Shown here: positions 22,517 to 35,323 of the stretch, one piece after another
How positions within the stretch are numbered: position 1 is the stretch's first letter
Layout of the letters: each line of letters starts with the position of its first letter
From: Eucommia ulmoides
Taxonomy: Eukaryota > Streptophyta > Magnoliopsida > Garryales > Eucommiaceae
DNA: 64,000 nt
Reading direction: 5' to 3'
Assembly: GCA_016647705.1 (NCBI GenBank)
Contig: CM028338.1
Span: 34,849,176 to 34,913,175 of the forward strand
The notes under the pieces: model-generated
Databases searched by the model: none
What the model saw: only the letters and a program-made list of their open reading frames with translations
Told to the model about the DNA's origin: nothing
Position numbers and translations under genes: made by a program

Positions 22517-24407
22517 TGTTGACCTAGATATTTTTATAAGTCAATTGTTGATGTTTTGAGGAATTAATGAGTTTATTGAGTATTTCATATTTTAGTTTCG
22601 TTGAGAAAATGAGAAAATAAAATGATTTTCAACAAGATATCTAAGAAAGATCAATATGGTTGCAATGAAGATATTGAAGATATTTTTCAAGCAAGAAGAT
22701 TTTTTGTATTTCTAGGTAAGACACCTCAATTCTTCCCATGTTGTTAATGCAACCCGATTAGGATCACGTACAACACGTAAAATTAGTTTAGAATATTTAA
22801 AATATGGTAATAATTGATAAATTTAAGTGTCCAAATGATTTTCCTAAATATATTATCAAGATAATAATTGAAAAAGTCAAAATTGTATTTTTTTTGGCCT
22901 GAACGATCGACCGACAAAAGGAAGGGTCTGAACGGTCGGCAACAGGAATGAACACTCGATTTAGGTTCTAAATGATTGAGGAACCGATCAACCAACCTAG
23001 GGTTCAACGGCTAGAAAACTAATTGTCTGAGGTCAAACGATCACTGCTTGTGGAGTCGGTCAATCGAATGTGTAAAAATCATATCTTTGACCAAAACATT
23101 TTAAAAGATCTTCTACCAATTTTCTTGGATTTGAACGTTGATATATTATATTTAAATGCGTGTTGACTAATTTTCAAAGATACATCTTATATTTTGAAAA
23201 TTTTATAATTTAGTTCATGTATTATTTGGTTCTGTGATTTTGCCTGGGAAAACTTCTTGTTGTCTTTATGGGGTTTAACGAGAAATTTTTTTTTGGACTA
23301 AATCGTGAGTTTTAAAAGTTCATTTCTCGGTCAAATATTACTCATTTAGAAGGTTTTGATATACAAGGTCTATATATGTTATTTTTTGGCATATCTTTAA
23401 AAACATAATCATTATAGACATAGTTTAAAATCTATATAAACAGACTTGCGGATTGCATATATGATATCAAGAATACATATAATTTCAGAGTTTTTAAAGA
23501 AAGAGATCATATTTTATTCCGAAATATTTTTTAGAGAAAATTTTATAATATTCTTGATCGAAAAAATCGTTGTTTTCTCTAATACTGGGTTTGAATTTTG
23601 CGTTTGATCTTATTAAGGAAATCTTGTGAGATTGTTCTTGTTTACTTGATCAAATTATTGTACTTTAATTGATTAATATATTTTGTTTGAGGTTGTAGTA
23701 TTTTTTTTATTGGAAAATCGTTTTCATTACTAAATATCCTAAAAATATTGTAAAATAATTTTTTCCTGAAAATCTAATTTCTTAATTTATGTACTTTAAT
23801 TGTTTACAATCATATTTGCATTCTTGCATATATTTCTATCACGTAGTATCGGGCCAATAATTGAGTAAATTTTGATAGAAGCTCATGTGAGAAGAAAATG
23901 TGGTTTTTTTGTATTTGTGAGTTGTAATTTAGACTTAAACATACGTAGTCTAAGTGAAAGTAGATAAAACATAAAGGAACCTTGCCTAATTAGGGTTTAA
24001 TCTTTAGTCTGAAAAAAATATAGGGTTAATCTTTAGCTTGGAAAAAATATAGGCATAATTCTAAGCCAGTAAAACAATTAGGTTAATCTTGTGACTGTGA
24101 AAAATATTGTAAATGTTTTGATTCCTACCTGAGAAAGGGATCAAGAGTTAGTCAATTAAGAAATACCTATAGGAGCTCAAGGGACTGGATATAAGCAAGG
24201 GTAGTTTGCCGAACCAGGATAAATCTATGTGTCAAATTTCTCTATCCTTATCTGTTTAGTTGTACACATAGATAAATACGTTTCCTCTTAAACTTAAGAT
24301 AACAACTGGTTAGGTACATTAGTAATTTGATTTGTTAGTAAATTATTTGGTCAATTTTTTTAACAACCTAATTCACCCCCCTTCTTGGGTAGATCTATTG
24401 GCTAACA
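22517..24407 (+). repeat. Nested SIRE-like LTR in plus orientation
   Basis: About 1891 bp, starting TGTTGACCTAGATATTTTTA and ending ATTGGCTAACA, with CACCCCCCTTCTTGGGT near the end. It is the same family as the LTRs at 20327-22168 and 26951-28820, but inverted relative to them. No primer site or internal region follows, so a solo LTR is likely. The flanking 5-mers are ATTCA and AAGCA, which match at only three positions, so the target duplication is decayed or the ends are slightly misplaced. Confidence 0.65.
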
Positions 24408-25779
24408 AAGCAACATATATCAATTTGTGATACCCATTAACAACTCCCATTTAGATAGAATCAGAATCACGTAATCGTTGAAGCGCTATGACATGGAGTA
24501 TAACATAATCATGGTGATATAGATAATTTATTAAATCAATTGATATAAATCTAATGCATGGTTTGAACATGGAAATTGCATATTTTAAAGATATTATCTC
24601 CTAAAATTCTATCTCCCTTCCAGAATCATAATCATTTAAAAATAGAAGACATTACATTTATGTTAAGTTCATACTAACATGCATACAACTAGGCACTTAA
24701 TGCCAATAGAGATAACCACGTGTAACAATATCAATAGTTTAACAAATTTATTTTAAAATGAGAAACATAAATTGATATGGCATATATATTCAGATAATTG
24801 CACTAATGGTATCATAATTGATTGTCATGATTTTAGAAATGATACCAACTAAGCATGCTTAATGTCATATGATATGCCGACAAATAAGATCATGTTTGAT
24901 ACTAATTTTATGGAACATTTAGAAGAATATCTCAATAGCAAGTGATTCAAGAAATATAATAAATTTAATAACGATCGCATGACTCAATTATGCCCAATAA
25001 AATATTATTAGCTATCAGTAAAATTCTATGGCATATAATCAAAGCTTTCATGTACATAAAAAATTTCTTATGATTTTTCAATGATAATTTTTCATCATAT
25101 AAACTTCGCACAAATTCATACAAGAATGAGATTGTTTTACCACTGAGTTGAATGGAGATTCAACTCTAATCATATATTTCCTTGAATCAATCTCGTTCTT
25201 ATCATTGACTTAAATTTCAAGTTTCGATATGAATATATATCTCTGTGAATTATCTTATAATCGAAACTTTGAAATATTCTTGCAAGAAAATCATCAGTAG
25301 AAATAAAGTATGCATCAATTATCATATAAATCATATTTGATCATTAAACAATTCCAACCATTATACAACTTATAGGATCACTTAAAGCATTTTTGGGTCC
25401 TATATATTGGTAAGAACATGATAGTTTATTCAATATTCAATATGTATATCATATAACATGTTTCAAAAAACTTCCTAAAGTAGATAAGGCCTATCAATCA
25501 TATAATCGAATACACAAATATCACTGAATGCATGATATAAATGATATAAGCAAATCGTATACTAACATGTTAATACACTTAAATATATGTGATTCTCAAA
25601 ATCACCATGCAATATTTCTAACTCAACAAATGAAAACATAATTTATCACGGGTCTTAGAAACTTCTATCAACTTACCTAATTAGCAAGGCGAGCATCGAC
25701 CTCTTCAATAAATTTAATGAATTTAAACTACGAAGGATTATGAATATATCTTATGTCCTTGGAGACAAATTTTCTTATT
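24408..25779. other. AT-rich internal region with no recognised gene
   Basis: This lies inside the SIRE-like element where integrase and polymerase would be expected, but none is recognisable on either strand. It may be highly decayed internal sequence or another old insertion. No target duplication was found. Confidence 0.35.
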
Positions 25780-26894
25780 ACCTCATTTGTACCAATGATT
25801 AATTTGGGTACACAATTTTTCTTAGCCTATCTATACCCTCTCTGATCATTGCTATTTGATTTAATGACATTTTTCTTTATACATGTCACTTGTGGCTTCT
25901 TGATGACTTTCCACCTTGGCTTTTGTAAATTTTTTTTTCTATTTGTTCCTTTCATTCCAGTTTTGGCAGTATGTAACTTCACACAAGATTTTTGTGTGCT
26001 GTTCTTTGGTATCTATTTTATTTTTGGTCTATTCTTGTTAGCAATAAAATTAGGGATCTTGAACGAACATAATACTTTGAAATGTCCAACCATATTGCAA
26101 TAGTTAGATCTCAACTTTGAATGATTATCATAATAATGTGAGAAGTAGAGCATAAATTATTTCTAATAATTTCTAAATTACAATCATGAGCTTGTGATGG
26201 AGAATGAAATGATGAATTATATCCACTTTCACAATTTATTTTAAAAGACGAGTGAATATTCTTATGTTTACTTAAAATAGACTTGATGTCAGATATTGAT
26301 TTTTTAAAATTTCTAAGGTAAATCAATATTTATTTCAAGGTCTGAACTTTTCCTAAAAACCACATCAAAATCATTTTTCAAAACTCTATATTCATTTTCA
26401 ATTGATTTGATTTTTAAAATTGATTTTTCATGTTAAATTTTTGAAATCTCAAGATCTGATTTTAAAATCTCATTTTCTTTTTCAAAATCTCTAAAAATAG
26501 AAATATTTTGTTTTAAAATATGTAAATCATTTTTCAAAAAAAAAAAATTCATTTTCAAGACAATCTATTTTAAAGATAAAATTATTTATTTCCAAAAATA
26601 AAATTTGAATTTTTTTTGTTCCATAATAATTTTTCATATCCAGATGTATTTTAGATTTTTGAAAACGTTTTCCTCTATTTTTAGAAGAATCAAATTTTTG
26701 GTTTAAATGCAAGTTTTCTTTAGCAAAAAGAAGTGTAAAACAAGTAATTCTCCTATGGAAATGTTGATATTTTCATTATCATTATCTTCATCATTGCTAC
26801 CAGTACTACAAGAATCATTAATGACAGTATCACATGAGGATCTATCACATTCTAGAGCAGATACAAATAAAATATCATCCATAGTGTGTCTCAC
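25780..26894 (-). pseudogene. Decayed SIRE-type gag
   Basis: On the minus strand the N-terminal part (26894-26703) reads MDDILFVSALECDRSSCD and continues acidic (SNDEDNDNENINIS), as in the acid-rich middle of SIRE-type gag proteins such as that of element D. Frameshifts follow. Near 26100 a partial zinc knuckle, YCNMVGHFKVLC, has lost its first cysteine, and is followed by basic sequence. Gag would bind element RNA and form particles; this copy is not functional. Poly-A runs near 26530 and AT-rich drift show its age. Confidence 0.55.
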
Positions 26895-26934
26895 TCGATC
26901 ATTTAGCTAGGATGTTAATCCTATTCAGCTAATC

Positions 26935-26950
26935 TAGATCTAGTACCAAT
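26935..26950 (-). promoter_or_regulatory. Primer binding site, mutated tRNA-iMet type
   Basis: On the minus strand the bases just after the 5' LTR read ATTGGTACTAGATCTA, which resembles the usual copia primer site TTGGTATCAGAGC with a few changes. It supports the LTR edge at 26951 and the orientation. Confidence 0.55.
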
Positions 26951-28820
26951 TGTTGACCTAAAGACCTACCTAAGTGGATGGGTGAATTGGGTAGTTAAAA
27001 AATTTAACAAATAAATTTAAAAACTACTTCAATTTCTTTAATCAGTTATTATCTTAGGAGACGTGACTTACTAGATGCAAAACCAAATAGATGAGAGAAA
27101 GAGATTTTGACACGAAGGTTTATAGTAGTTTGAGAAGCTACTTTTTCCTATGTCCACTTTCTTGAGATCCCGCAGGGTATTCGTAATCCACTAAATTTGA
27201 TCCCTTTCCCAGGTAGGAACCAAAACCTTTACAATAATAATTTTTACAGGTTCAAGATTAACCTAATTCTTTTTCCAGGCTTAGAATCAAAACTTATCAT
27301 TTTCCTAGGCACAAGATTAACCTATTTTCCCAATTAGGCAGTCCCTTTATTTCCCACTCTACTCTCACTTAGACGAACTACATTTAGCTCTAAGCTACAA
27401 TTCACAAATATAGAAAATATTCTAGTTTTTTCTCATAGGAGTTTCTACCACATCAATTCAAAATTAAACTCAATTAATATCCCAATAGACTGGTGATATA
27501 AATTATGCGAGATAAAAAATTCAAATTTTAGCAATTAAAGCACATACTCTTTCAATCAGATTTTTTAGAAAAAATATTTTAAAAAAATTTCAAGATATTC
27601 AGTAGAAAAATAATTTTCTATCAGAAATATAAGATGCTCATATATATATATATATATAAAGTACAGTAATGTGAGAAAGTAATTTAGATTGATCTCAGCG
27701 GATTTTTCTCAAGAAAGTTGAAAGCAAAAATCAAACTTGGTGTATGCAAAAATAGCTCTTTCTTCGATCAAGAATGTTTCATACACTTTTCTCTCAAAAT
27801 AAAAATAAAAATGATATCTCTCTCTTTTAGAAAATCTAAAATATTTTTTATTATTGATTAATTTTAAATGAAATTCGTCAGTCTTTGTATAGGGAATTAA
27901 ACAATGCTTGTAACAACTATTTTTTAAAAGATATGGCAAGAAATGACACATATAGACCATATATATAAAATAATTAAATCAGATATGTTTGACTGAAAAT
28001 AAAACTTTGAAAACTCTTAATTTTGTCCAAAAAATATTTTGATTTAAAACCAATAAAGATAGAAACAAGTTTATCCGATGTAAATCACAAAATTTGAAAA
28101 TATATGGATTAAATCATAAGATCTTGCAAAAATATATAATATATCATAGAAAACCTGTAAAAATCCACTAAAACAATATTTTTCAACATTCAAAAGCTTA
28201 AAAAATGGGCGTAAGATCTTTAAAAAACGTTTTGGTCAAAATAGAAAAAGGAACAAGTAGGAAGACCGACATATTCAACGGTAGATTGGTTGGCTTCTAA
28301 CGTCTAGTTTTCTAGCCGTTGCACAATAAGTCGATCGACCAGTCAGCTAACCATTTTAAGACTTGAATCAATCATTTAACTTGGCAGTCGACCGTTTAGC
28401 CTAAAACCCAAAATTATGGTATCATGAATCAATCGATTGACCATCCAAGCATTTTTCTTTAATTTTTTGATTTTTCAAACTATTTCTTGACTGAGTATTG
28501 AGAAAAACGTATTTTTTACATAATTTAATAAATTAAAACCACTTTAAAAAATATTTCAAGTGCGGTGTGTGATCCTAATCAGGTTGCATTAAAAGTTTAG
28601 AGAAGAATAGAGTTATTTTACTTAAAAATACAAAAATATCTTCTTCAAAAAATCTTCAATTTTTTTCAATTCAACTATCTCGATCTTTATCATTCTTCGT
28701 CATGAAACTAAATTATTTTATTATTCAAGTATTGGAACTAAAATATGAAACACTCAATAAACATATTAGTTCCTTAAAACATCCAAGTTAATTGATTTAT
28801 CAAAACATATAGGGTCAACT
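26951..28820 (-). repeat. 5' LTR of the 20327-28820 element
   Basis: About 1870 bp, collinear with 20327-22168 and diverged from it. It includes a TA run near 27642-27658. The last base is changed (TCAAC then T instead of A). Small ORFs inside it are not genes. Confidence 0.75.
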
Positions 28821-29206
28821 TTAAGGATGATCACGTTCAGTCTTTTACCACTCTTAGTAAGTCTTCTTACAAATGTTCTAATATCTTATACTAATAGATT
28901 GAGACTCACTATTTAAAAAAAAAAATCGGATCAAGTTAGCCTAGATTATTGAAGACTTTTTTCAATAATCTAATACTGACTAGGAACAGTTCAGAATATT
29001 AAGTTACCAAATATCATTGGTCTCCTCCTATTTAATCACATTAAGTAGTTGGACATTGCAACTCAATATTCTAGTTCTACAACGATAATGGTATAATTAT
29101 AATAATATCAAGAATATCATATATAAATACTCGAGATTGAAACATTTTACAAATACAAGTTTTAAATGTAAAAATAAAAGATTGACTATAGAACTTACAT
29201 CCAACA
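28821..29206 (-). repeat. LTR H, right part
   Basis: The U3 start of the copia LTR split by the SIRE-like element. It reads TGTTGGATGTAAGTTC from 29206 on the minus strand and contains GGACATTGC-type copia LTR sequence. It continues into 20326 and leftward. Confidence 0.55.
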
Positions 29207-29800
29207 ATCTCCCATTAGCACTTGATTTGCAGTTGCAATAGCAGTAACAACAATATTATTTGAAGAAGACATGATTCTTGAAATAAAATCAATAAAGAAT
29301 ATAAAAAAAATTGTTATTAATATGGTTGATAAAAAAAAAAAAAAAAAAAATCCAGAACAGTGTATGAATATCAGAAAATCTGCTTTAAGATTGTTGGAAA
29401 AATATGATCCAAAAATTAATTACATATTTAAATAATTAATTATTAATAAGAAATGTAAAAAATAAAAAAACTCATCAAAGTTCTATGTTACAAAAACATT
29501 CCAAACAACATAGAGATTTATACTGCAATACTGGATGGATCAAAGATTAAAGTACTGCTCATTTTTATTTCAATGAGTAGCGGGTCTAAAGCGCAAAATC
29601 GAATAAACTTTAAACTGAGATTTAGAGGGACGAATTTTTGCCTTGGATTACGCTTTAATATTACAAAAAAGATAAAAACAACATTAAAAAAAACCTGAAA
29701 ATTTGCCAATTTGATCAAACTTTGGAATAAACAAAAGTTTTGGGTCAATTTGGAAACTTTTAAAAGTTAATGGGGACTAAAATGGTAAAATTAAAATTGA
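29207..29800. other. Remnant next to LTR H, nothing recognised
   Basis: 29207-29220 is the purine tract (minus strand) of element H. The rest is AT-rich with an A-run of about 19 near 29331. The minus-strand ORF at 29518-29748 lies in transposon-end-like sequence and has no recognisable domain. Confidence 0.35.
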
Positions 29801-32587
29801 TTTTTCTATGGATATCACTTTTAATATGTTTAAATTAGTTTTTACCCTTTAATTTGAAGATATTTTACTAACTCTAACTACTTTACGTTTTGATCCCTGA
29901 AACTTTTGTTTTCACCGGTTTTGTCAAATTGACGGCAAAATATATTTAGTTTAATTTCATGTTTATGTTTGATTTCCAAAAATAAAGTAATAAAGCCTTG
30001 ATTAGATAAATGGGTGCCCAAAACAACTAGTTCACTAAGAGCATATCCTATAAGCCTGCGATAAAGCATAGGATTCTTCTAGAGGAGTGCCCTAGCCAAA
30101 TTGGAAGCTTTCCAAGGAAGATTTACATTAATTGATAAATATTATGGAAAGATTTGGCTCCATAAAATCTCATCATTTGAGAATATCATCATTGCCAAAA
30201 CTTAGCTTGGTAGATCCTATTAATCTTAAGCATTCAATAGCATTTAATGTGGCCATTAATGTCAAGCATTAATTGAGCAATCTTATGGAAAGATTTTACT
30301 CCATAGAATCTCATAATTGGAGAATATAATCATTGCCTAAACCTAGCTTGGTAGACCCCATCAATCTTAAGCATTCAATAGCATTTAATGTGGCTATTAA
30401 TATCAAGCATTAATTAAGAAATTTTATGGAAATATTTGTTTCCATAAAATATCATTATTAGCTAGAAAATATCATGATTACACCCTAAGAGAGTAGCCCC
30501 CATCAATTAAATGGCATTAAATGACATTAAATGCCATCAATTTTCTTATAAAACAAGGCTATTTTTCTTAAGGGCAGAGGAGGAGGATCAAGATTCTCTC
30601 TCTCTCCCTAGGCTCAAATTTCCTCTTAGCCTACCATAAACCCTAAGCTTTTCATTTCTCAAACAATCCCAAAAATCCTCCAAAGGGTTATCTTGACATT
30701 CTTTTACAAAGAGTTCAAGAATCCTCACAAGAACAACCAAGTGAAGAAGAAGAAGGAAACATCACTTAGGGAAATACTACTCCCCTAAAGTTTTGTCAAC
30801 CTTTCTTGTGTTCGCCTTTTGTTCTCTTTGGTTGTGTGCACATATTATCTTTGTCTTGTGCTAAGAAGAACAAGAATAAAAAATGCATATGATTACATTT
30901 AGTATGTTGCTTTGTTCTTATTTTTCTTAAACGAAAAGAAAAGATAAAAAAAAAAAAAACGAATTTTATATCGAAGGTTTTCTTCATGAAAGAGACTTTG
31001 TGTTCTACTTTAAAAATAGACTTTAGTATTTTAAAAGAAATAATTTTTAAGTTTCTTTTTTAAAAAGGGAAGCTCTTTAAAAATTAATTCTTCCTAAATA
31101 TAATGTCTTTAAAGTATTCTGCTAAACTTAATTGTCCTTAAAAAATGTTTTTCCAAACATGTTTTCTTAAAGCTATTTTTCATGATTGTGTTTTTTAAAA
31201 CCTTGTTTTTTTCTTTTAAATGATTTTTTGCAGAAAGTTATTCTGTCTTTTTCTAAAAATATATTTTTAACAAGTTTTTACAAAAACACTATTTGTTTTG
31301 TTTCATAAAATATGTTTTAACTTGTTCTTATTTTTTTTAAAAATATTTTTTAAAAAAAATATATCTAATATTTTTTTTTTTTTACAAAAACTATATTTAC
31401 TTTGTTTTTCATAAAATATGTGTTTTTTGTTATTACTTTTCTAAAAAATGATTTTTCTAAATTGTTCTTGAAAAGGAAGGTTTTTCTTTAAAATGATTTT
31501 TGAAGTTATCTTAAAACAAGCTCTTTTAAAAATATGATATGTTTTTTAAAGAACCATTTTCTAAATCATTTACTTAAAAAATCCTTTCTCAAGTTTTAAC
31601 AAAATTGGTTTTATTTCTAAGAAGTTGTTTTCTAAAAAACATTCTTCCAAAAATGTCTCTTTCAATTTTATTTTATTTTTTAATTTTTATTTCAGACTTT
31701 GTTTTATTAGTCAAAAAATTTAACGTTGTAACTTATTTCTTAACAAAAATATGTTTTAAAGATTTTTCCCGAAAGAATATTCTTGAGATCTTTTTGTTTT
31801 CTAAAAATTATTTTCCATAAATAAATGTTTCCAAATACTTTGTTTTGTAGTTAAAAACCTTTTTTTTTTGGCTATGGTTTCTTTACTTAAAATATGGTTT
31901 TCCATATTCCAATAAAATATTTTTCATAATTACTTAAATTTATTTTACTCTTTTCTTCTCTTTAAAAAATGCATACTAGTTTTTGTTAAGACAAACTTTA
32001 ACTAAACAAATAAACTCCTCCTCCCGGCCAAGCTTGTCGATTCTTCCATAATGGATAGGCGATCTAAAAGGGGGACATTATTTGTTGCTACTTTTCTTAA
32101 ATATTTTTTCTTATTTTCTTTTATAAAATAAACATAAAAGACAAAAACATTTCAAAATGGGAATGAGTGTGTTAACTAAAATCGAAAAAAATTACTTGGA
32201 CTAGTTTGAACCTAAATATTTATTTAAATTTAGGTACCATTTTCGGACGAGTGTCTTGGGGTGCCTAACACTTTTTCCGAGCAAAACCGACCTGAACTTT
32301 AAAGAAATCTTTGGTTAAGACCTATTGTTTTACGAGTCAAAACTTGGGTCATTTCTAAAATAAAATGATTTTCAAAATCCCAATGACCTAGCACACCATT
32401 TAACTCAGTACTAGGTGGTGACTTTATTTTTCAAACAAATCTTGGCCCAAAGAATGTTTTCAAAATTGGTGCCTAGAAAAACCCCCTGAAACTCGTTTTC
32501 TAAAACGAAAGGATTTTGAGTAAGAGGATACCAAATCGTGTCTTCCTCTCTCGCTCTTCTCTCTTTTCCAAAATCTGGGGTGCATCA
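29800..32587 (+). repeat. 5' LTR region of gypsy-type element J
   Basis: The right edge is set by the primer site that follows (CTGGGGTGCATCA then PBS). A promoter-like stretch lies near 30540-30560 (CTTATAAAACAAGG), followed by a leader with CT-rich sequence and CCTAAGC. A very T-rich tract fills 31000-31980. The left edge was not found and is set roughly. A 141-bp tandem repeat lies at 30127-30480. The ORFs in the T-rich tract are composition artefacts. Confidence 0.5.
30127..30480 (+). repeat. Tandem repeat, 141-bp unit, about 2.5 copies
   Basis: Copies start at 30127, 30268 and 30409, each with ATTAATTNA, then TATGGAAA, CCATAAAATCTCAT, CTTAGCTTGGTAGA and CATTCAATAGCATTTAATG. The third copy is partial. 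It lies just upstream of the likely promoter of LTR J. Confidence 0.8.
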
Positions 32588-32588
32588 G

Positions 32589-32608
32589 TTGACGACTCCA
32601 CTGGGGAC
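32589..32608 (+). promoter_or_regulatory. Primer binding site of element J (tRNA-Arg-like)
   Basis: TTGACGACTCCACTGGGGAC matches, with one or two changes, the site TGGCGACTCYRCTGGGGAC used by Ogre/TAT-type gypsy elements and complementary to a tRNA-Arg 3' end. Confidence 0.65.
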
Positions 32609-33096
32609 TTTGGGGGTCAAACATAATTGGAGTTTAAATTTGTCTTCGTGTTCAAACAAAGTCCAAGAAATACGTCTTGGGTTTTTAAACAAGATAATTC
32701 TCTTTTATCCAAAATAAATCCTTTGAATTTTATTCCTCACATATTTCTTGTTTTATATATTTCATTCTTTTATTTCATGTCTTTACTTTTCTACATTTAC
32801 TTTACTATTTTTATATTTTTGCATGTTATTTTCTGTAAGCTCTTTCCAATGCACGAGCACCACATTGTATTTACATATCATGAGGAAAATCCAAAGTCGT
32901 AGACTTCATTCGAAGGCTGACAATAAGGGCCAAAGTCGTGCTATTTCATCACGCCGATCTAAGCCTCAAAACCCTATAGATTTTAAAAGATGAGTCAGTA
33001 GAAGCAAGGTCGTGTGGTATATTTTCCCGGATTCAACTTTGAAACTCTCCTCGCTCGAATCACCAACCAACGATGGATGTTCCCTTGGGGAGAACA
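32609..33096 (+). other. Leader/5' internal region of element J
   Basis: No intact gene. The ORFs at 32627-32993 overlap in two frames and have no domain. The segment ends with the first copy of a 48-bp direct repeat (33049-33096) at the solo LTR. Confidence 0.45.
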
Positions 33097-34402
33097 TGGT
33101 AGCGCGTAATTATGTCGCTACTTTCAGCGCAAGTGTACGAGTCAAGTTTTATAGAATAGTAAATGAGTAGGGTTGTCATATCCATAGGGATTGGATTAAA
33201 TTGTCGCTAAGTACCGTGATTATCATAACCGAACTTTATTTAGGCGATAAAAATAGGGTTTTTATTTTTAATAAATAATATACTAAATTAACAATTAATT
33301 AAACTATAATACTAAATATATTATATGGGAATAGATTATTTAGGGATTAACTTCATTTACGTATACGTGTTCGATCAAATCTAGTTTACATTAACGGTGT
33401 TCAAATCTATCCGACAATCTAGTTATCGAAAACTCACTCATTACTTCTCCCAAGTGTAAAGTGAATGAATATGTGAATTCATGTCAATGTTGTAGTTCCC
33501 CTTGAGCGTCTATACGACACTTGGTCATTTGAGTCTCGGCCCAATCTCACGGATTGCCTACTTTCTAACGCTCTCCCAGGTCATTAGATCGTCACGTTGT
33601 GTTTCAACCCTAGTCCGAATTCGGGGTTACCTCTCCTGAGTGTTAAACCTCAATTTCTCAATATATCTAAACAAACATATAAATGAAGAAGAATGGTAAT
33701 CACAATCGAATAGGCAAGAACAATCAATAATGAAACAAAGATTAAACAAACGACGTGTATTAGTAAACTACATCAATCCCTTACATAATCAGTATTCAAC
33801 TCATAGCCATAACCATATATTTAACGATAAAAAATATATACATGTCCAAACAACCAAAAACAAGTTAAGAATAAAGTGAGAAATAAGGGAGAATAACCAT
33901 TATCTGAAGGTGGCGTCTGTAAAAACCGCTCCGATCTTGTTTCCGCTTCTCTAATTGTGTTCCTCTTCTTTGGTTAGTTGAGGGCCTTTTTTAGAACACT
34001 CAAAACACTCCCTAAGTGTTCTTATAATAGTGGGAACTAATGGGAACAAAAAGGGAACAAAACAAAATATCTAAAATAGGTGGCCATTGACCGCTGCAGC
34101 GGTGGGCATGTCGGTAGGCTTTTTGCTTTATCACCGCTATAGTGGTGAGCGATCAGAACTTAGGGAACTCTCTATTGTTTCACCGCTGCAGCGGTGGGAT
34201 GACCGCTGTAGCGATGAAACTGCTGCTTTGAATATTTGATCCTCTTGATCGTTTTTCCACCACTTTCCTCGTTTTTCAACAGTTTTCACTCCTAACCCCT
34301 GTTTTAAACAAAAATAAATAAATAAATAAATTAAAACTTAATAAAAATACTCGAAAACTACCAAATTCGATTTGAAAATAGATAGATAAAATTCACCTAT
34401 GA
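33097..34402 (-). repeat. Solo Athila-like LTR inside element J
   Basis: About 1306 bp, reading minus, closest to the LTR of element A. It has the same left end motif (ATTATGTCGCTACTTTCAGCGC), the GAGAGGTAACCCC block in reverse near 33625, and a cluster of GC-rich inverted repeats at 34090-34220 (CCGCTGCAGCGGTGG). No 5-bp target duplication is visible; instead it sits between two copies of a 48-bp sequence (33049-33096 and 34403-34450). Confidence 0.7.
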
Positions 34403-34450
34403 CCTCGCTCAAATCACCAACCAACGATGGATGTTCCCTCGAGGAGGATG

Positions 34451-35323
34451 CCTAAGGTTTGAAGATTTAGGAACCGAACCTTTCTAGGATGTGTTAGAAG
34501 AAAATCCATGAACCTCACATAGTGAACCTAGGATAGAATGATACCCAAAAGCCTTCTATATTTAGGACACTATTTTGGACAGAGACATTTTACCTTGCTT
34601 TATATATATACTGTCTGTATATCTTCTACCCTAAAACCATACAAAGAAAATATTTAGGACTAGTAAAGAATGAGATAGCCAGTGAAAGAGTTTCCATTCT
34701 CTCTCACTTTTATGAGCATTTTCACAGTCAGAAATCTTTTCCAAATTTGACTGTTGAGCAAGTCGTTGGAGGTACAATGTGAATATTTATTTTGACTGAA
34801 CAGTGCTTTATTGGACTCAAAAATTTCGTTTTGTCCGGATTCAAGTCTTGCTTTAGTTTGAGGTCGATGGTGGCAAGGAATTGAGCTGAGATTTCCATTT
34901 ATCCAAATAAAAGTGTTAATCGAGTCTGTAAATTCAAGGATGCACTCCCCGCCTGTGGGGTAGTCATGTCAAAATTCAATACGGTTGTAATCTATAAAAT
35001 TTCAGAAAAATGGAAATCTTGTGGCAACTGAGTTATGATCAAACCCCAAACGCTTTTCAAAACAATGATCCTAACACAATTTGCTAGCTAAGTGTGTTGA
35101 AGGAAAATTGGTCACAAAAAAAGTTATCCATGTTTTCCCATCCTGAAGTCCGACCCTTATTCGCAGTAGAACTCCAAACCGTCTCAAGATGGCTCTTGAA
35201 TATAATCCTAAATCTTCATGTACTGATGAGATTTCTCAAATGAACGAAAACATCAAACTACTGACAGAGACATTAAAAAACCTCAATCAGCGACTCCCGA
35301 AGACATCTGTCCCTCAAAATATT
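34451..35323 (+). pseudogene. Leader and gag start of element J, truncated
   Basis: A start codon at 35189 opens MALEYNPKSSCTDEISQMNE, then a predicted coiled-coil (MNENIKLLTETLKNLNQRL), which resembles N-terminal gag of gypsy elements. The frame then runs into LTR-derived sequence at 35324, so the protein would be a short chimera ending at 35452. The rest of gag and all of pol are missing. Upstream (34451-35188) is non-coding leader. Confidence 0.45.

Larger units (their letters stand above)
20327..28820 (-). mobile_element. SIRE-like Ty1-copia element, degenerate, with nested solo LTR
   Basis: The 5' LTR is at 26951-28820 and the 3' LTR at 20327-22168, both reading minus. The LTR end has the run CACCCCC/TCTTAGGT seen in SIRE/Maximus-type copia LTRs. 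A mutated tRNA-iMet primer site follows the 5' LTR and a purine-rich AAAAAGGGAAAGAT precedes the 3' LTR. Flanks are TTAAA (20322-20326) and TTAAG (28821-28825), a target duplication with one change. Only a decayed gag remains in the internal region; no reverse transcriptase or integrase was found. A plus-strand LTR (22517-24407) is inserted near its 3' end. Confidence 0.75.

Noticed and set aside
22517..24407. Second full SIRE-like element starting at this LTR
   Set aside because: No primer site or internal coding follows on the plus strand and no second plus-strand LTR was found; a solo LTR fits better.
26703..26910. ORFs on both strands of the same stretch
   Set aside because: Only the minus-strand frame has gag-like acidic content; the plus-strand frame is its shadow.
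31605..31820. 71-codon hydrophobic ORF
   Set aside because: It lies in a T-rich tract where Phe/Leu/Ile codons arise by composition alone; inside LTR J.
32627..32993. Two overlapping ORFs after the primer site of element J
   Set aside because: Different frames, no gag motif; most likely chance in leader sequence.
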